64,000 bases of DNA from Propionibacteriaceae bacterium (GTDB lineage: Bacteria > Actinomycetota > Actinomycetes > Propionibacteriales > Propionibacteriaceae): NCBI GenBank assembly GCA_030532825.1, contig JAUNKK010000001.1, forward strand, positions 52,886 to 116,885, in the 5' to 3' direction. The notes beneath the pieces were generated by a model. It was not told the DNA's origin, did no database searches, and saw only the letters and a list, made by a program, of their open reading frames with translations. Numbering within the stretch: position 1 is the first letter of the stretch; each line of letters opens with the position of its first letter. Below, one piece after another: positions 62,983-64,000 of this stretch. Made by a program: the position numbers and the translations under genes.

Positions 62983-63933
62983 GTGTGGTCGAAGGTAAAG
63001 GACCCGTTCCTGCTCTACATTCTGGTCTCGGCGGCGCTGGGGTTTGTCCTTCCTGTCGCGGGGATGGCCGGCGAAGTCTTGGACTGGGCGACGAAGGCCG
63101 CCATCTTTCTGCTGTTCTTCGGCTACGGGGCGCGCCTTGAGGCCGCGGAGGCGTGGGCGGGGCTGAAGCATTGGCGGCTGCATCTGACTATCTTCGCTTG
63201 CACGTTCGTCGTCTTTCCGCTCCTGGGGCTGGGATTGCTGCATCTCCCCTGGTATTCCTCCGAGCTTGCTGTGGGGTTGGCCTTTTTGACGCTCGTGCCC
63301 TCGACGGTGCAGTCGTCGATCACCTTCACCTCCATCGCCCGGGGCAACATCGCGGGGGCGATCGTCTCGGCCACCACCTCAAATCTGTTGGGTGTTCTTC
63401 TCACCCCGTTCCTAGTGATGGCGCTGCTGCCCGCCGTCGGCGGCGCCCCGATCGGCTGGGGGTCCTTCCTTGCCGTCACGGTTCAGTTGCTGCTGCCGTT
63501 CGTGCTTGGGCAGTTGTCCCGGCCCTGGACCGCTGACTTCATGGCGCGCCACAAGGCACGCCTAAAGTGGCTGGATCAGGGCGTGATCTGCCTGGTGGTC
63601 TACGGCGCTTTCGGGGATCTCAGGCTTGGCGGGGTCACCGTCACAGGGCGAGAACTGTTGATCATGGTGGTCTTGTGCTTGGCGATTCTGGGTTTGATGC
63701 TTCTGCTTACCCGCCAGCTTGCTAGGGCACTGCGCTTCTCCCGGGCGGACGAGATCGCCATCGTGTTCTGCGGCACCAAAAAGTCTCTGGCCACCGGGGT
63801 TCCCATGGCCACCGTGCTTTTCGCTGGACAGCCGATTGGCCTCATCGTGTTTCCGTTGATGGTGTTCCATACGCTGCAGTTGATCGCCTGCAGCATCATC
63901 GCGCAGCGCTACGCGGCCCACACCCCTCGCTAG
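62983..63933 (+). CDS. Bile acid:sodium symporter family (SBF-like) transporter
   Basis: A 316-residue membrane protein with nine or ten hydrophobic segments and the SBF-like (YfeH/PF13593-type) pattern. LDWATKAAIFLLFFGYGARLEAAEAW, LAFLTLVPSTVQSSITFTSIARGNIAGAI, and the second crossover motif FCGTKKSLATGVPMATVLF are visible. Such proteins move organic anions, often steroid- or pantoate-like, with sodium; the substrate here is unknown. The start is GTG 62983. Confidence 0.9.
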   Translation: MWSKVKDPFLLYILVSAALGFVLPVAGMAGEVLDWATKAAIFLLFFGYGARLEAAEAWAGLKHWRLHLTIFACTFVVFPLLGLGLLHLPWYSSELAVGLAFLTLVPSTVQSSITFTSIARGNIAGAIVSATTSNLLGVLLTPFLVMALLPAVGGAPIGWGSFLAVTVQLLLPFVLGQLSRPWTADFMARHKARLKWLDQGVICLVVYGAFGDLRLGGVTVTGRELLIMVVLCLAILGLMLLLTRQLARALRFSRADEIAIVFCGTKKSLATGVPMATVLFAGQPIGLIVFPLMVFHTLQLIACSIIAQRYAAHTPR

Positions 63934-63937
63934 ACCG

Positions 63938-63967
63938 CGGGGCGCGAACGGGCATTCCAGCGCCCCG
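63938..63967 (+). terminator. Possible terminator after the BASS transporter gene
   Basis: A perfect 8-bp stem CGGGGCGC/GCGCCCCG with a 14-nt loop, starting 5 nt after the stop codon. No T-tract follows within the window. Confidence 0.4.
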
Positions 63968-64000
63968 TCGAACGGGTGACGGTGAGATCCATACCGAAGG

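Overview
The window is chromosomal DNA from a high-GC actinobacterium. Gene order and content suggest the order Propionibacteriales, most likely Propionibacteriaceae; this is inference. The supports are the xerC / M23 peptidase / rpsB-tsf-pyrH-frr-cdsA-rlmN / dxr-rseP backbone shared by Actinomycetota, purine nucleoside phosphorylase next to a PmmB-type phosphosugar mutase, DUF3516- and DUF2207-type proteins, frequent GTG/TTG starts, many promoters that appear to drive leaderless mRNAs, and a compact cobalamin operon. No rRNA, tRNA, CRISPR array or prophage was seen.

Layout. 0-7 kb, mostly minus strand: VanW protein, SppA protease, transketolase, a small acidic protein, a phosphoribosyltransferase and an acetyltransferase. 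7-18.4 kb, mostly plus: sugar-phosphate epimerase, two SF2 helicases separated by Nudix and GNAT enzymes and a membrane protein, purine nucleoside phosphorylase, phosphosugar mutase and a DUF2207 membrane protein. 18.5-25 kb minus: metG, an ABC ATPase/permease pair coupled to an S9 peptidase, and a ThrE-type exporter. 25-32.6 kb minus: a nucleoside uptake and salvage operon (BMP lipoprotein, double ATPase, two permeases, cytidine deaminase, adenosine deaminase, RNase HI). 32.6-36 kb minus: phosphotransferase, CorC/CNNM protein and purU.

36-41 kb is the worn accessory patch. It holds a cobN relic with internal deletions, a secreted or anchored propeller protein, a dead IS3-type element that has cut a membrane-protein gene, a 49-bp inverted-repeat element inserted inside that dead element, and about 850 bp with no intact gene. 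41-46 kb minus is the cobT-cobU-cobS-cobD-cobQ operon for late cobalamin assembly, each junction overlapping by 1-4 nt. 46-55 kb minus is the housekeeping block rseP, dxr, gdhA, rlmN, cdsA, frr, pyrH, tsf, rpsB; rpsB has an unusually hairpin-rich leader. 55-61 kb: AlkD-like protein, a double-M23 protein, xerC, def and a large secreted nuclease with an LPKTG motif but no membrane tail. 61-64 kb: a SpoU-type methyltransferase with a transposase relic directly upstream, 1 kb of mostly non-coding DNA with a 20-bp direct repeat, and a BASS-family transporter.

Most genes are housekeeping and I found no convincing new multi-gene system. The observations most worth checking are the 49-bp mobile-looking element with target duplication, the tandem-hairpin rpsB leader, the internally deleted cobN beside a complete late-cobalamin operon, the LPKTG protein lacking its sorting tail, and the consistent leaderless promoter layout (a TAnnnT box 6-8 nt before the start codon).
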